A DNA stretch of 64,000 nt, from contig NZ_AUFE01000004.1 of assembly GCF_000426345.1 (NCBI RefSeq), forward strand, positions 1 through 64,000, read 5' to 3'. A model generated the notes under the pieces. It worked only from the letters and a program-made list of their open reading frames with translations. It searched no databases and had not been told where the DNA came from. Below, in pieces: positions 25,877 through 35,642 of the stretch. The DNA comes from Cupriavidus phytohabitans (GTDB lineage: Bacteria; Pseudomonadota; Gammaproteobacteria; Burkholderiales; Burkholderiaceae). Position numbers and translations under genes: made by a program. The number at the start of each line of letters is the position of its first letter. The first letter of the stretch is position 1.

Positions 25877-25906
25877 GAAGGGGCGGCCCGTGGGCCGCCC
25901 CTTTCC
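25877..25906. terminator. Bidirectional terminator between fdhA and the AraC gene
   Basis: Perfect 10-bp stem GGGGCGGCCC/GGGCCGCCCC (25880-25889 with 25892-25901), 2-base loop, T-run CTTTCC on the right and AAAGAA on the left. It serves the convergent genes fdhA (+) and the AraC regulator (-). Confidence 0.85.
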
Positions 25907-25957
25907 ATTGCCACTCGTTCGCGCCGAAACAGCGCAATGCTGGCGCCTGCCGTCCAT

Positions 25958-26983
25958 TCATGCGTGCAACACCGGCGCATACGCCTGCGCCTTGCCATGG
26001 CCCGCCGGCTTCGCCAGCGGCGCGGCCTGCTGCCGGCGCTCCCGCGTCGGTGCGACCCCGAACGCCTCGCGGTAGCTCTTGCTGAAATGGCATGCGGACT
26101 GGAAGCCGCACGCCATGGTGATGTGCATGATCGACATGTCGGTCTGCAGCAGCAGTTCGCGCGCGCGGCGCAGGCGCAGCGTCAGGTAATAGTGTGTCGG
26201 CGTCATGCCGAGATGGTCGCGGAACAGGCGCTGCAGTTGGCGCTGCGACATGCTTGCAAGGCGCGCAAGCTCCTCTCGCGACAGTGGTTCCTCGATGTTG
26301 TTCTCCATCAGCGAAATCACCTCGAACAGCGACTTGTTCGCCGAGCCCAGCCGCGCCACCAGCGGCATCTTCTGCTGCGCGCTTGTGTCCCGCACGTGTT
26401 CGACGATGAACTGCTCGGCGATCTGTGTGACGCGGCCCGTGCCGACGCGCCTGGCGATCAGGTACAGCATCATGTCGAGCGGCGCGACGCCGCCGGTGCA
26501 GGTCACCCGGTCGCGGTCGATCACGAACAGTTCCTTCAGAAAGCGGGTGTCGGGAAACTCCTCCTTCAGCGCCGACATGTTCTCCCAGTGAATGGCGCAG
26601 GCATAGCCGGCCAGCAGCCCCGACTTGGCCAGCGCGTAGGTGCCGGTGCAAAGGCTGCCGAGCATCAGGCCGTCGCGCGCCGCGCGGCGCAGCGTCGACA
26701 GGTGGGCAGCATCGGTGGAGCGCTGGACGTCGATCCCGCCGCAGACGAACACGATGTCCGGTCGCCCGATGCTGTCCACCGGACGGGTATCGATCGTCAG
26801 GCCGTTGCTGGCGGTCACGGGGCCGCCTTCCGGACTGACGACAGACCAGCGGTACAGCTCCTGCCCGCTCAGGTAGTTCGCCATGCGCAGCACTTCGATG
26901 GCGTTGGTAAACGCGATCATCGTGAAGTTTGGCAGTGGCATGAACGCGAAGTGGGACAGCGACGCGGTTCGGTCGGAGGACAT
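25958..26983 (-). CDS. GbdR/SouR-type AraC regulator with GATase1 sensor domain
   Basis: 341 residues from ATG 26983 (MSSDRTASLSHFAFMPLP); the longer frame upstream is not conserved. GATase1 domain: FTMIAFTNAIEVLRMANYL, SLCTGTYALAKSGLLAGYA, with VTCTGGVAPLDMMLYLI. HTH pair: LSREELARLASMSQRQLQRLF and ITMACGFQSACHFSKSYRE. Clearly a paralogue of the regulator at 43286 (shared EVLRMANYL, TCTGG, PTHYYLTLRLRRARE). Probably activates betaine, dimethylglycine or sarcosine genes. It faces glyA divergently. Which of the two is GbdR cannot be told from sequence. Confidence 0.87.
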   Translation of the reverse strand: MSSDRTASLSHFAFMPLPNFTMIAFTNAIEVLRMANYLSGQELYRWSVVSPEGGPVTASNGLTIDTRPVDSIGRPDIVFVCGGIDVQRSTDAAHLSTLRRAARDGLMLGSLCTGTYALAKSGLLAGYACAIHWENMSALKEEFPDTRFLKELFVIDRDRVTCTGGVAPLDMMLYLIARRVGTGRVTQIAEQFIVEHVRDTSAQQKMPLVARLGSANKSLFEVISLMENNIEEPLSREELARLASMSQRQLQRLFRDHLGMTPTHYYLTLRLRRARELLLQTDMSIMHITMACGFQSACHFSKSYREAFGVAPTRERRQQAAPLAKPAGHGKAQAYAPVLHA

Positions 26984-27451
26984 GGGGGCGTTCCTTGGTG
27001 CTTTGTCGGCGACTTGCTGGCCTGGGGAGCCATGGTGCCGTTGTCTATGGGCTATTGATAATGCGGGCGCAACAAACGTGCCATACGGCGAAACCCTAGC
27101 AATGGGGGCGACAACAGCCGCAAGCGCCGCAATGCACCGTATGCGCGACACGTGCGCCAGCGCGCGGCGCGCCAGGATGCACCATGCCAGTGCGGCGCGG
27201 GGAATACCTCGGGAGGTGCCACGCGCGCCACCGCATGCGCGCCGCTTCGCTTGCGTCCAGAGCCCTACTTGTTCAAATCGGACGCGAATGGCGGAAATGG
27301 AAAAGAACGCGTCTGAATTCACCAACCGGCCAAAAACGCGAACGACAAGAATAGATCCGTCGGCAACGCTGCGTTGAACAGGGCAAATCGCCCCAGGCGC
27401 AGCGGGCGTCTCGCCCCGTCAGCAGCCATTTCAATCAGTCACGGATACCCT
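26984..27451. other. Divergent control region between the AraC regulator and glyA
   Basis: 468 bases. Expected to hold both promoters. I could not identify a copy of either shared promoter element with matching spacing, nor a riboswitch. CCTACTTG at about 27268 recalls the TACT core of the purU element but the upstream spacing differs. Confidence 0.4.
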
Positions 27452-28726
27452 ATGTCGAACACCAAGTCTTTCTTCTCGCAGTCCCTGGCCGAGCGCGACT
27501 CGCGGGTGCGCGGCGCACTCCTCAAGGAACTCGAGCGGCAGCAGTCGCAGGTCGAAATGATCGCTTCGGAAAACATCGTGTCGCGCGCGGTGCTCGAGGC
27601 GCAAGGCTCGGTGCTGACCAACAAGTACGCCGAGGGATACCCGGGCAAGCGCTACTACGGTGGCTGCGAGTTCGCGGATGAAGTCGAAGCGCTTGCCATC
27701 GATCGCGTGAAGGAGCTCTTCAATGCCGGCTTCGCCAACGTGCAGCCGCACTCCGGAGCGCAGGCCAACGGCGCGGTGATGCTGGCGCTGGCCAAGCCGG
27801 GCGACACCGTGCTGGGCATGTCGCTCGATGCCGGTGGCCACCTGACCCATGGCGCCAAGCCAGCCCTGTCCGGCAAGTGGTTCAACGCCGTGCAGTACGG
27901 GGTGAACCGCGACACCATGCTGATCGACTACGACCAGGTCGAAGCGCTCGCGCATGAGCACAAGCCGAGCCTGATCATCGCCGGCTTCTCGGCCTACCCG
28001 CGCAAGCTGGATTTCGCCCGCTTCCGCGCGATTGCCGACAGCGTCGGCGCGAAGCTGATGGTCGACATGGCGCACATCGCCGGCGTGATCGCCGCGGGCC
28101 GCCATCCGAACCCGGTCGAGCATGCCCACGTCGTCACCTCGACCACGCACAAGACCTTGCGCGGGCCGCGCGGCGGCTTCGTGCTGACCAACGACGAAGA
28201 GATCGCCAGGAAGATCAATTCGGCCGTGTTCCCCGGCCTGCAGGGCGGCCCGCTGATGCACGTGATCGCGGGCAAGGCGGTCGCTTTTGGCGAGGCGCTG
28301 CAGCCGGAGTTCAAGACCTACATCGACAACGTGCTGGCGAACGCGCAGGCGCTCGGCGAAGTCCTGAAGGAGGGCGGCGTCGACCTGGTGACAGGCGGCA
28401 CCGACAACCACCTGCTGCTGGTCGACCTGCGCCCGAAGGGACTCAAGGGCACGCAGGTCGAACAGGCGCTCGAGCGCGCCGGCATCACCTGCAACAAGAA
28501 CGGTATTCCCTTCGACACCGAGAAGCCGACGATCACATCGGGCATCCGCCTTGGCGCCCCGGCTGCCACGACGCGCGGCTTCGGCGTCGCGGAGTTCCGC
28601 GAGATCGGCCGGTTGATCCTGGAGGTGTTCGAGGCGCTGCGCGCGAACCCGGAAGGGGACCCGGCCACGGAGCAGCGCGTGCGGAGCGAGATCTTCGCGC
28701 TGTGCGACCGCTTCCCGATCTACTGA
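27452..28726 (+). CDS. glyA: Serine hydroxymethyltransferase, cluster copy
   Basis: 424 residues from ATG 27452 ([16 protein letters not shown]). PLP-binding [13 protein letters not shown] with Lys about 234; [38 protein letters not shown] all standard. Joins glycine with 5,10-methylene-THF to make serine, using both products of sarcosine oxidase. A second housekeeping glyA is expected elsewhere. First gene of a long co-directional run (glyA, dipeptidase, V4R protein, dgcAB, etfAB, gbcAB). An upstream in-frame ATG at 27374 is not supported by the family. Confidence 0.95.
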   Translation: MSNTKSFFSQSLAERDSRVRGALLKELERQQSQVEMIASENIVSRAVLEAQGSVLTNKYAEGYPGKRYYGGCEFADEVEALAIDRVKELFNAGFANVQPHSGAQANGAVMLALAKPGDTVLGMSLDAGGHLTHGAKPALSGKWFNAVQYGVNRDTMLIDYDQVEALAHEHKPSLIIAGFSAYPRKLDFARFRAIADSVGAKLMVDMAHIAGVIAAGRHPNPVEHAHVVTSTTHKTLRGPRGGFVLTNDEEIARKINSAVFPGLQGGPLMHVIAGKAVAFGEALQPEFKTYIDNVLANAQALGEVLKEGGVDLVTGGTDNHLLLVDLRPKGLKGTQVEQALERAGITCNKNGIPFDTEKPTITSGIRLGAPAATTRGFGVAEFREIGRLILEVFEALRANPEGDPATEQRVRSEIFALCDRFPIY

Positions 28727-28763
28727 ACACCGACATGACCCGAGCCAAGGAGTGGAGCAACCC

Positions 28764-29735
28764 ATGAGCCCGCTGCACGAAGACAGCATCATCATCGACG
28801 GCCTGAACATCTCGAAGTTCGAGCGGTCCGTGTTCGAAGACATGCGCAAGGGCGGCGTCACCGCCGCGAACTGCACCGTTTCGGTCTGGGAAAACTTCAC
28901 CAAGACCGTCGACAACATCGCGCTGATGAAGCAGCAGATCCGCGAGCACGGCGAACTGCTGACACTGGTGCGCACCACCGACGACATCCGCCGCGCGAAG
29001 CGGGATGGCAAGACCGGCGTGATACTCGGCTTCCAGAACGCGCATGCGTTCGAGGACAACCTCGGCTACATCGAAGCGTTCGCCGACATGGGCGTGCGCG
29101 TCGTGCAGCTGTGCTACAACACGCAGAACCTGGTCGGCACCGGCTGCTACGAGCGTGACGGCGGGCTGTCCGACTTCGGCCGTGAAGTGATCACCGAGAT
29201 GAACCGTGTCGGGATCATGGTCGACCTGTCGCATGTCGGCGGCAAGACCTCGTCCGAAGCGATTGCCTTCTCGAAGAAGCCGGTCTGCTACTCGCACTGC
29301 CTGCCGTCCGGCCTGAAGGAGCATCCGCGCAACAAGAGCGATGAGCAGCTCAAGGAAATCGCCGACGCCGGCGGCTTCGTTGGCGTGACCATGTTTGCGC
29401 CGTTCCTGAAGCGCGGGATCGAGGCGACGGTTGACGACTACATCGAAGCGATCGATTACGTCGTGAACCTGGTCGGCGAGGATGCAGTCGGCATCGGCAC
29501 GGACTTCACGCAGGGCTACAGCACGGAATTCTTCGACATGCTGACGCACGACAAAGGCCGCTATCGCCGCCTGACCAACTTCGGCAAGGTGATCAATCCC
29601 GAGGGCATCCGCACCATCGGGGAGTTCCCGAACCTGACCGCGGCGATGGAGCGCGCGGGCTGGAAGCCCTCGCGCATCCGCAAGATCATGGGCGAGAACT
29701 GGGTACGGGTGTTCAAGGAAGTCTGGGGCGCCTGA
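28764..29735 (+). CDS. Membrane dipeptidase family protein (peptidase M19, renal-dipeptidase-like)
   Basis: 323 residues from ATG 28764 with AAGGAG upstream. Metal-binding and family patterns: IIIDGLNISKFE (the usual HxD of M19 reads DGLN here), LGFQNAHAFEDNL, VDLSHVGGKTSSEAI, YSHCLPSGLKEHPRN, GIGTDFTQGY, and GENWVRVFKEVW. The N-terminal His-x-Asp zinc ligands are thus not evident while the later His residues are kept, so hydrolytic activity should not be assumed. Pseudomonas has an orthologue in the same place beside dgcA; its role in betaine use is unknown. Confidence 0.87.
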   Translation: MSPLHEDSIIIDGLNISKFERSVFEDMRKGGVTAANCTVSVWENFTKTVDNIALMKQQIREHGELLTLVRTTDDIRRAKRDGKTGVILGFQNAHAFEDNLGYIEAFADMGVRVVQLCYNTQNLVGTGCYERDGGLSDFGREVITEMNRVGIMVDLSHVGGKTSSEAIAFSKKPVCYSHCLPSGLKEHPRNKSDEQLKEIADAGGFVGVTMFAPFLKRGIEATVDDYIEAIDYVVNLVGEDAVGIGTDFTQGYSTEFFDMLTHDKGRYRRLTNFGKVINPEGIRTIGEFPNLTAAMERAGWKPSRIRKIMGENWVRVFKEVWGA

Positions 29736-29875
29736 GCCGGCGCCAGCGCCGGTCGTAGAACCCTTCAGCGATTTACTACAAAACGGGACGTGCCCTCGCG
29801 CCGCGCGGGCACGCGGGCAATGCCGCGCCTGCGCCACGACGCAAGCGGCGAAATCATCCTCACGGAGCCACCACG

Positions 29876-30409
29876 ATGCAACCGCAACTGCCGATCGACG
29901 TCAATCCCGACACCGGCGTCTGGACTACCGATGCGCTGCCGATGCTGTATGTCCCGCGCCATTTCTTCACGAACAACCACGTCGCGGTCGAAGAGACGCT
30001 CGGCGCCGATGCATACGCCGAGATCCTCTACAAGGCGGGGTACAAGTCCGCGTACCACTGGTGCGACAAGGAGGCCCAGCTGCACGGGCTCACCGGCATG
30101 GCCGTCTATGAGCACTACCTGAAGCGGCTGTCGCAGCGCGGCTGGGGTCTCTTCTCCCTGCTCGAGGCCGATCCGGCCACGGCGCATGCGCGTATCGCGC
30201 TGCACCACTCGTCGTTCGTGCTCGCGCAGCCGGGCAAGGAAGGCAAGCTCTGCTACATGTTCGCCGGCTGGTTCGCCGGCGCGATGGACTGGGTCAACGA
30301 CACGGCGCCGGCTGGCACGGGCGGGCCGCGCGCGCAATCGAAGGAAGCGCAGTGCGCGGCCGAAGGCCACGAGCATTGCGTGTTCGAGGTGTCGGCAATC
30401 GGCCACTGA
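29876..30409 (+). CDS. V4R-domain protein (DUF5943), betaine-cluster associated
   Basis: 177 residues, no signal peptide. MLYVPRHFFTNNHVAVEETLG starts a 4-vinyl-reductase (V4R) small-ligand domain; the C-terminal EAQCAAEGHEHCVFEVS has the paired Cys/His typical of V4R proteins. Similar proteins lie next to dgcA in Pseudomonas. Function unknown; ligand sensing or a chaperone role toward DgcAB are possible. 140 bases separate it from the dipeptidase and an AGCCACC site precedes the ATG. Confidence 0.82.
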   Translation: MQPQLPIDVNPDTGVWTTDALPMLYVPRHFFTNNHVAVEETLGADAYAEILYKAGYKSAYHWCDKEAQLHGLTGMAVYEHYLKRLSQRGWGLFSLLEADPATAHARIALHHSSFVLAQPGKEGKLCYMFAGWFAGAMDWVNDTAPAGTGGPRAQSKEAQCAAEGHEHCVFEVSAIGH

Positions 30410-30473
30410 GCGTCCCCCGAGCCAGATTTCATCCGCAACACGAAAGACATACGAACGCCAGAGGTCGCCTGCG

Positions 30474-32537
30474 ATGCGCTATCCCCACCTGTTTAAACCC
30501 TTGCAGCTCAACCAGCTGACGCTGCGCAACCGGATCGTCAGCACCGCGCACGCCGAGGTGTATGCCGAACCGGACGGCCTGCCGGGCGACCGCTACATCC
30601 GCTATTACGAAGAAAAGGCGAAGGGCGGTGTCGGCCTGGCGATCTGCGGCGGCTCCAGCCCGGTATCGATCGACAGCCCCCAGGGCTGGTGGAAGTCGGT
30701 GAATCTTGCCACGGACAGGATCGTCGAGCCCCTCTCCCGGCTGGCGGAGACGATGCATCGCCACGGCGCGAAGATCATGATCCAGGCCACCCATATGGGC
30801 CGCCGCTCGGCGTTCCACGGCGAGCACTGGCCGCACCTGATGTCGCCGTCGGGCGTGCGCGAGCCGGTGCACCGCGGCAACGCCAAGATCATCGAGGTAG
30901 AGGAAATCCGCCGGATCATCGCCGACTTCGCCACCGCGGCAAAGCGCGTCAAGGACGCCGGGATGGACGGCATCGAGATCTCGGCCGCGCACCAGCACCT
31001 GATCGACCAGTTCTGGAGCCCGCGCACCAACTTCCGCACCGACGAGTGGGGCGGCAGCCTGCAGAACCGCCTGCGCTTCGGCGTGGAGGTGCTGCAGGCG
31101 GTGCGCGAGGCGGTCGGCAAGGACTTCTGCGTCGGCCTGCGCATGTGCGGCGACGAGTTCCACGAGGATGGGCTCGATCAGCAGCAGCTCAAGGAGATCG
31201 CGCAGGCCATGTCCGAGTCGGGGCTGATCGACTACCTCGGCGTGATCGGATCGGGCGCGGATACGCACAACACGCTGGCCAACTGCATGCCGCCGATGGC
31301 GCTGCCGCCCGAGCCCTTCGTGCACCTGGCGGCGGGGATCAAGTCGGTGGTCAGGATCCCGGTGATGCACGCGCAGAGCATCCGCGACGCCGGGCAGGCC
31401 GAACGGCTGCTGGCAAGCGGCATGGTCGACCTGGTCGGCATGACGCGCGCGCAGATGGCCGACCCGCACATGGTCATCAAGATCCGCGACGGCCGCGAGG
31501 ACGAGATCAAGCAATGCGTTGGCGCGAACTACTGCATCGACCGCCAGTACAACGGCCTCGACGTGCTGTGCGTGCAGAATGCGGCCACGTCGCGCGAAGC
31601 GACGATGCCCCACGTGATCGAGAAATCGCGTGGACCGAAGCGCAAGATCGTGGTGGTCGGCGCGGGCCCGGCGGGCCTGGAGGCGGCGCGCGTTGCGCGG
31701 TCACGCGGCCATGACGTGGTGCTGTTCGAGAAGAATGCCGAAGTCGGGGGGCAGATCATGCTGGCCTCGAAGGCACCGCAACGCGAGCAGATGGCCGGCA
31801 TCGTGCGCTGGTTCGACATGGAGACCAAGCGCCTCGGCGTTGACCGCCGGCTCGGCGTGGAGGCCGACGCAAGGATGATCATGGCCGAGAAGCCGGACAT
31901 CATCGTGCTGGCCACGGGTGGCCGCGCCTTCTCCGACCAGATCCCCGCGTGGGGCGTTGCCGAAGGGCTGGCCGTCAGTTCGTGGGAGGTGCTGTCCGGG
32001 CGTGTCGAAGCGAAGCAGAACGTACTGGTCTATGACGGCGTCAGCACGCATGCAGGAGCGGGAGTCGCCGACTACCTGGCAAGCCGCGGCGCAAAAGTCG
32101 AGATCGTCACGCCCGACGTGAAGGTCGCCGACGACTGCGGCGGCACGACCTTCCCGATCTTCTATCGCCGCCTGTATGCGCAGGGCGTGATCCATACGCC
32201 CAACTACTGGCTCGACCGTGTCTACGAGGAAGACGGCAAGAAGATCGCGGTGCTGCGCAACGAGTACACGGAAGAACTCGAGGAGCGCGCGGTCGACCAG
32301 GTCGTGATCGAGAACGGTTCGACGCCGAACGACGCGCTCTACTGGAAGCTCAAGCCGGAATCGGTCAACCGCGGCCAGGTCGACGTGCACAAGCTGTTTG
32401 CCGCCGAGCCGCAGCCGTGCCTGTCGGAGACGCTCGGCAACGGCCGCTTCCTGCTGTTCCGCGTTGGCGACTGCATCTCGATGCATAACATCCACGGCGC
32501 GATCTACGACGCGCTGCGGCTCGTCAAGGATTTCTGA
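30474..32537 (+). CDS. dgcA: Dimethylglycine demethylase, catalytic flavoprotein subunit
   Basis: 687 residues from ATG 30474. An old-yellow-enzyme TIM barrel binds FMN (LFKPLQLNQLTLRNRIVST, EISAAHQHLIDQFWSPRTN), followed by 4Fe-4S cysteines (CVGANYC, then VLCVQN), and an FAD/NAD domain (IVVVGAGPAGLEAARVAR). This matches DgcA of Pseudomonas, which demethylates dimethylglycine to sarcosine with release of formaldehyde. The frame is open further upstream to 30186 but that overlaps the V4R gene. Followed by dgcB after 2 bases. Confidence 0.95.
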   Translation: MRYPHLFKPLQLNQLTLRNRIVSTAHAEVYAEPDGLPGDRYIRYYEEKAKGGVGLAICGGSSPVSIDSPQGWWKSVNLATDRIVEPLSRLAETMHRHGAKIMIQATHMGRRSAFHGEHWPHLMSPSGVREPVHRGNAKIIEVEEIRRIIADFATAAKRVKDAGMDGIEISAAHQHLIDQFWSPRTNFRTDEWGGSLQNRLRFGVEVLQAVREAVGKDFCVGLRMCGDEFHEDGLDQQQLKEIAQAMSESGLIDYLGVIGSGADTHNTLANCMPPMALPPEPFVHLAAGIKSVVRIPVMHAQSIRDAGQAERLLASGMVDLVGMTRAQMADPHMVIKIRDGREDEIKQCVGANYCIDRQYNGLDVLCVQNAATSREATMPHVIEKSRGPKRKIVVVGAGPAGLEAARVARSRGHDVVLFEKNAEVGGQIMLASKAPQREQMAGIVRWFDMETKRLGVDRRLGVEADARMIMAEKPDIIVLATGGRAFSDQIPAWGVAEGLAVSSWEVLSGRVEAKQNVLVYDGVSTHAGAGVADYLASRGAKVEIVTPDVKVADDCGGTTFPIFYRRLYAQGVIHTPNYWLDRVYEEDGKKIAVLRNEYTEELEERAVDQVVIENGSTPNDALYWKLKPESVNRGQVDVHKLFAAEPQPCLSETLGNGRFLLFRVGDCISMHNIHGAIYDALRLVKDF

Positions 32538-32539
32538 CC

Positions 32540-34465
32540 ATGAATCCGTCCTTGCTGATTACCGCCCTGCTGTGGCTGTCGGTGGCCGGCCTTGCCTTCG
32601 CGGTGCTGCGGCGCGCGTCGTACTGGCGGCTCGGCCGGGCCGCCGCGCCCGGCTCGTTCGGCATCGCCAACCTGTTCGCAATCCCCAAGCGCTATTTCGT
32701 CGACCTGCACCACGTGGTGGCGCGCGATCCGTACATCGCGAAGACGCACGTGGCCACGGCGGGCGGCGCGATCGCCGCGCTGGCGCTGGTGTTCGTCAAC
32801 TACGGCCTCGCGATCTACTCGCCGTGGCTCGACAAGCTCATCCTGGTCGCTGCGCTCGCGATGCTGGTCGGCGCGGTGTTCGTGTGGCGCCGCCGCAAGG
32901 CGAAGGATGTGCCGGCGCGCCTGTCGAAGGGCCCGTGGAATACGCTGCCCTGGCTGCTCGGCTCGTTCGCGCTGGGCCTGGCGCTGTACACCGTGGTGCC
33001 GGCCGAGGTGATGTCGGGCGCATTCGCCGTGCTGTGCGCGGTGCTGATCGGCGTCGGCGCATTCGCGATGACAGTCGGCGCCGCCACCGGCGGACCGATG
33101 AAGCATGCGATGGCTGGCCTGCTGCACCTGGCCTTCCACCCGCGCCAGGAGCGCTTCGCGGCGACACCCGAGTCGTACACCGGCAGCGGCACCGCCACGC
33201 CGCCGACGGCGCTCAAGATGCCCGACATTGAGCAAAGGGAATACGGTGTCGCGAAACCGGTCGAGTTCCGCTGGAACCAGTTGCTGAGCTTCGACGCCTG
33301 CGTGCAATGCGGCAAGTGCGAGGCGGCGTGTCCGGCGTTCGCCTCCGGCCAGCCGCTCAACCCGAAAAAGCTGATCCAGGACCTGGTCGTCGGCATGGCG
33401 GGCGGCAGCGATGCCGCCTACGCCGGCAGCCCCACGCCGGGGATTCCCGTCGGCCGGCATCGGGGCGAACCCAACGGGCCGATCGTGTCCGGCCTGATCG
33501 AGGCGCAGACGCTGTGGTCGTGCACCACCTGCCGCGCCTGCGTGCAGGAATGCCCGATGCTGATCGAGCACGTCGATGCGATCGTCGACATGCGCCGCAA
33601 CCAGACGCTGGTGCATGGCACCGTGCCCGGCAAGGGCGCCGAAGTGCTGGCGAACCTGCGCGAGACCGGCACCATGGGCGGCTTCGACAAGGCGGCGCGC
33701 TACGACTGGTCGGTGGACCTGAACGCACCCATTGCGCGGCCGGACAAGGCGGTCGACGTGCTGGTCGTGGCTGGAGAAGGGGGCTTCGACATGCGGTACC
33801 AGCGCACGCTGCGCGCGCTGGTCAAGGTGCTGAACAAGGCCGGCGTCGACTATGCGGTGCTGGGCGAGGCCGAAACCGACACGGGCGACGTCGCGCGCCG
33901 CCTCGGCGACGAGGCCACCTTCCAGCAGTTGGCCAGGCACCTGATCGGCACGCTGGACGCGCTCTCGTTCAAGCAGATCGTGACGGCCGACCCGCACGTG
34001 ATGCACAGCCTGCGCAACGAATACCGCGCGCTGGGCCTGCGCGTGACGGTGAAGCACCACACCACGTATCTTGCCGAACTTGCGTCGACCGGACTGATCG
34101 CGCCCAAGGCGGTGGAGGCGCTGCGCGAGAAGCGCACCACCTACCACGACCCGTGCTACCTCGGCCGCTACAACGGCGAAACCGAGGCGCCGCGCAAGCT
34201 GCTCAAGACCATCGGCATCCAGGTGATCGAAATGGAACGCCACGGCATGCGCGGCCGGTGCTGCGGAGGTGGCGGCGGCGCACCGCTGACCGACATCCCC
34301 GGCAAGCAGCGCATCCCAGATATCCGCATCGCCGATGCGCGCGCGGTGGGCGCGGAAGTGGTCGCGGTCGGATGTCCCAACTGCACCGCGATGCTCGAGG
34401 GCGTCGTCGGCCCGCGGCCGGACGTGCTCGACGTGGCTGAACTGGTTGCCGCTTCGCTGGAGTGA
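32540..34465 (+). CDS. dgcB: Dimethylglycine demethylase iron-sulfur membrane subunit
   Basis: 641 residues. Four to five hydrophobic segments in the first 220 residues (LLITALLWLSVAGLAFAVL and GAIAALALVFVNYGLAIY among them), two 4Fe-4S binding runs (CVQCGKCEAACP and CTTCRACVQECP) around residues 255 and 330, and a CCG domain with RCCGGGGGAP and CPNCTAML. Passes electrons from DgcA/ETF to the quinone pool at the inner membrane (inference from heterodisulfide-reductase-like architecture). Confidence 0.95.
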   Translation: MNPSLLITALLWLSVAGLAFAVLRRASYWRLGRAAAPGSFGIANLFAIPKRYFVDLHHVVARDPYIAKTHVATAGGAIAALALVFVNYGLAIYSPWLDKLILVAALAMLVGAVFVWRRRKAKDVPARLSKGPWNTLPWLLGSFALGLALYTVVPAEVMSGAFAVLCAVLIGVGAFAMTVGAATGGPMKHAMAGLLHLAFHPRQERFAATPESYTGSGTATPPTALKMPDIEQREYGVAKPVEFRWNQLLSFDACVQCGKCEAACPAFASGQPLNPKKLIQDLVVGMAGGSDAAYAGSPTPGIPVGRHRGEPNGPIVSGLIEAQTLWSCTTCRACVQECPMLIEHVDAIVDMRRNQTLVHGTVPGKGAEVLANLRETGTMGGFDKAARYDWSVDLNAPIARPDKAVDVLVVAGEGGFDMRYQRTLRALVKVLNKAGVDYAVLGEAETDTGDVARRLGDEATFQQLARHLIGTLDALSFKQIVTADPHVMHSLRNEYRALGLRVTVKHHTTYLAELASTGLIAPKAVEALREKRTTYHDPCYLGRYNGETEAPRKLLKTIGIQVIEMERHGMRGRCCGGGGGAPLTDIPGKQRIPDIRIADARAVGAEVVAVGCPNCTAMLEGVVGPRPDVLDVAELVAASLE

Positions 34466-34469
34466 ACTG

Positions 34470-35642
34470 ATGGACACGATCAAACGAATCGATCCGCGCC
34501 GGCCGTTCATCATCACGGCGGCGGGCCTCAGGCGCATCACGCTGGGCGAGGCCGGCAGCGCGGACGCTGGCGCGGCGCACTGGCCCGCGCACGGGCACGG
34601 CGCGGCGGCAAAGCCGCGGCGGGCGGTTGGCGACCCGCGCTATGTGATGCTGGTTGCCGCGCACAGCGAGCGTGGCGCGCTCGACGACCATGCGCGCCAG
34701 GCGCTAGCCGCGGCGGCGCTGCTGGCCGACGCGCAGACCGAGGTAGTGCTGCTGGTGTTCGGCGAGATGAAGGACGATGCGGCGGAACTGGGCGCGGACA
34801 AGCTGATCGCCCTGCCGGAGTTCGACCGCCGCACGTTCGCCCCCGAGGCGGAACTGCGGGCGCTACAGGCATGCGCCACCGCCCTTTCGGCCAGGCATGT
34901 CTTCATTCCGGACAACGCCGCGGGCGACGGCGATCTCGGCCGGCGCTATGCGGCAGCGGCGGCCGAGGCCGGAGCGAGCGTCGCGACGCATGTGGTCGAG
35001 ATCGATGCACGCCACGTCGGCACGTATGCGCACGCCAGGCGATCGTTCGCGACCCGCGCGCTGCCCGACGTGATCCTGCTGGCGCCGGGCGCGGTCGACG
35101 CGAAGCTGCCGTTCACCGGCGCAGGCGAGCGGCTTTCGCCCGACTTCCTGTGCGCGAAGGGGAGCAGCACGCACCCGTACCGCGATCTAGGCATCGAGGA
35201 GATCGATGCCGCCCGGGTGGCGCTCGAGGAGGCGGACTTCATCGTCGCGGCCGGCAACGGGGTGACCGACATCGGCGCGTTCGAGCGTCTGGCGGGCGCG
35301 TTCGGCGCGGCCATCGCCGCCAGCCGGGTCGCCGTGGACAACGGGCATTTCACCCGCGACAAGCAGGTCGGCGCCACTGGCAAGACGGTCGAGGCGAGCG
35401 TCTACATCGCGTTCGGCATCTCCGGCGCGGTGCAGCACCTGCAAGGCATCAAGGACTGCCGCCACGTGATCGCCGTCAATGTCGACGGCAGCGCGCCGAT
35501 CGCCAAGCGCGCGAACCTGACCATTGTCGGCGACGCGCACGAGACCATTGCCGCGCTGATGGCGCTGGTGCAGGCCGCACGCCCGGCGCGTGGAAAACCG
35601 GCTCCGGCAGGGCCAAGGGAACTCGCAGGAGTCGCAGCATGA
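34470..35642 (+). CDS. etfA: Electron transfer flavoprotein alpha subunit, cluster-specific
   Basis: 390 residues from ATG 34470, 5 bases after the dgcB stop. The C-terminal FAD domain is canonical: AASRVAVDNGHFTRDKQVG, GKTVEASVYIAFGISGAVQH and AVNVDGSAPIAKRANL. The N-terminus (about 60 residues, with a His/Gly-rich WPAHGHGAAAK patch) is longer than in housekeeping EtfA and marks this as the dimethylglycine-specific paralogue. Overlaps etfB by 4 bases (ATGA). Confidence 0.94.
   Translation: MDTIKRIDPRRPFIITAAGLRRITLGEAGSADAGAAHWPAHGHGAAAKPRRAVGDPRYVMLVAAHSERGALDDHARQALAAAALLADAQTEVVLLVFGEMKDDAAELGADKLIALPEFDRRTFAPEAELRALQACATALSARHVFIPDNAAGDGDLGRRYAAAAAEAGASVATHVVEIDARHVGTYAHARRSFATRALPDVILLAPGAVDAKLPFTGAGERLSPDFLCAKGSSTHPYRDLGIEEIDAARVALEEADFIVAAGNGVTDIGAFERLAGAFGAAIAASRVAVDNGHFTRDKQVGATGKTVEASVYIAFGISGAVQHLQGIKDCRHVIAVNVDGSAPIAKRANLTIVGDAHETIAALMALVQAARPARGKPAPAGPRELAGVAA

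Noticed and set aside
26984-27451. Copy of the shared promoter elements before glyA
   Set aside because: A TACTTG core is present but the TTCTATC block is absent and spacing differs; not supported.
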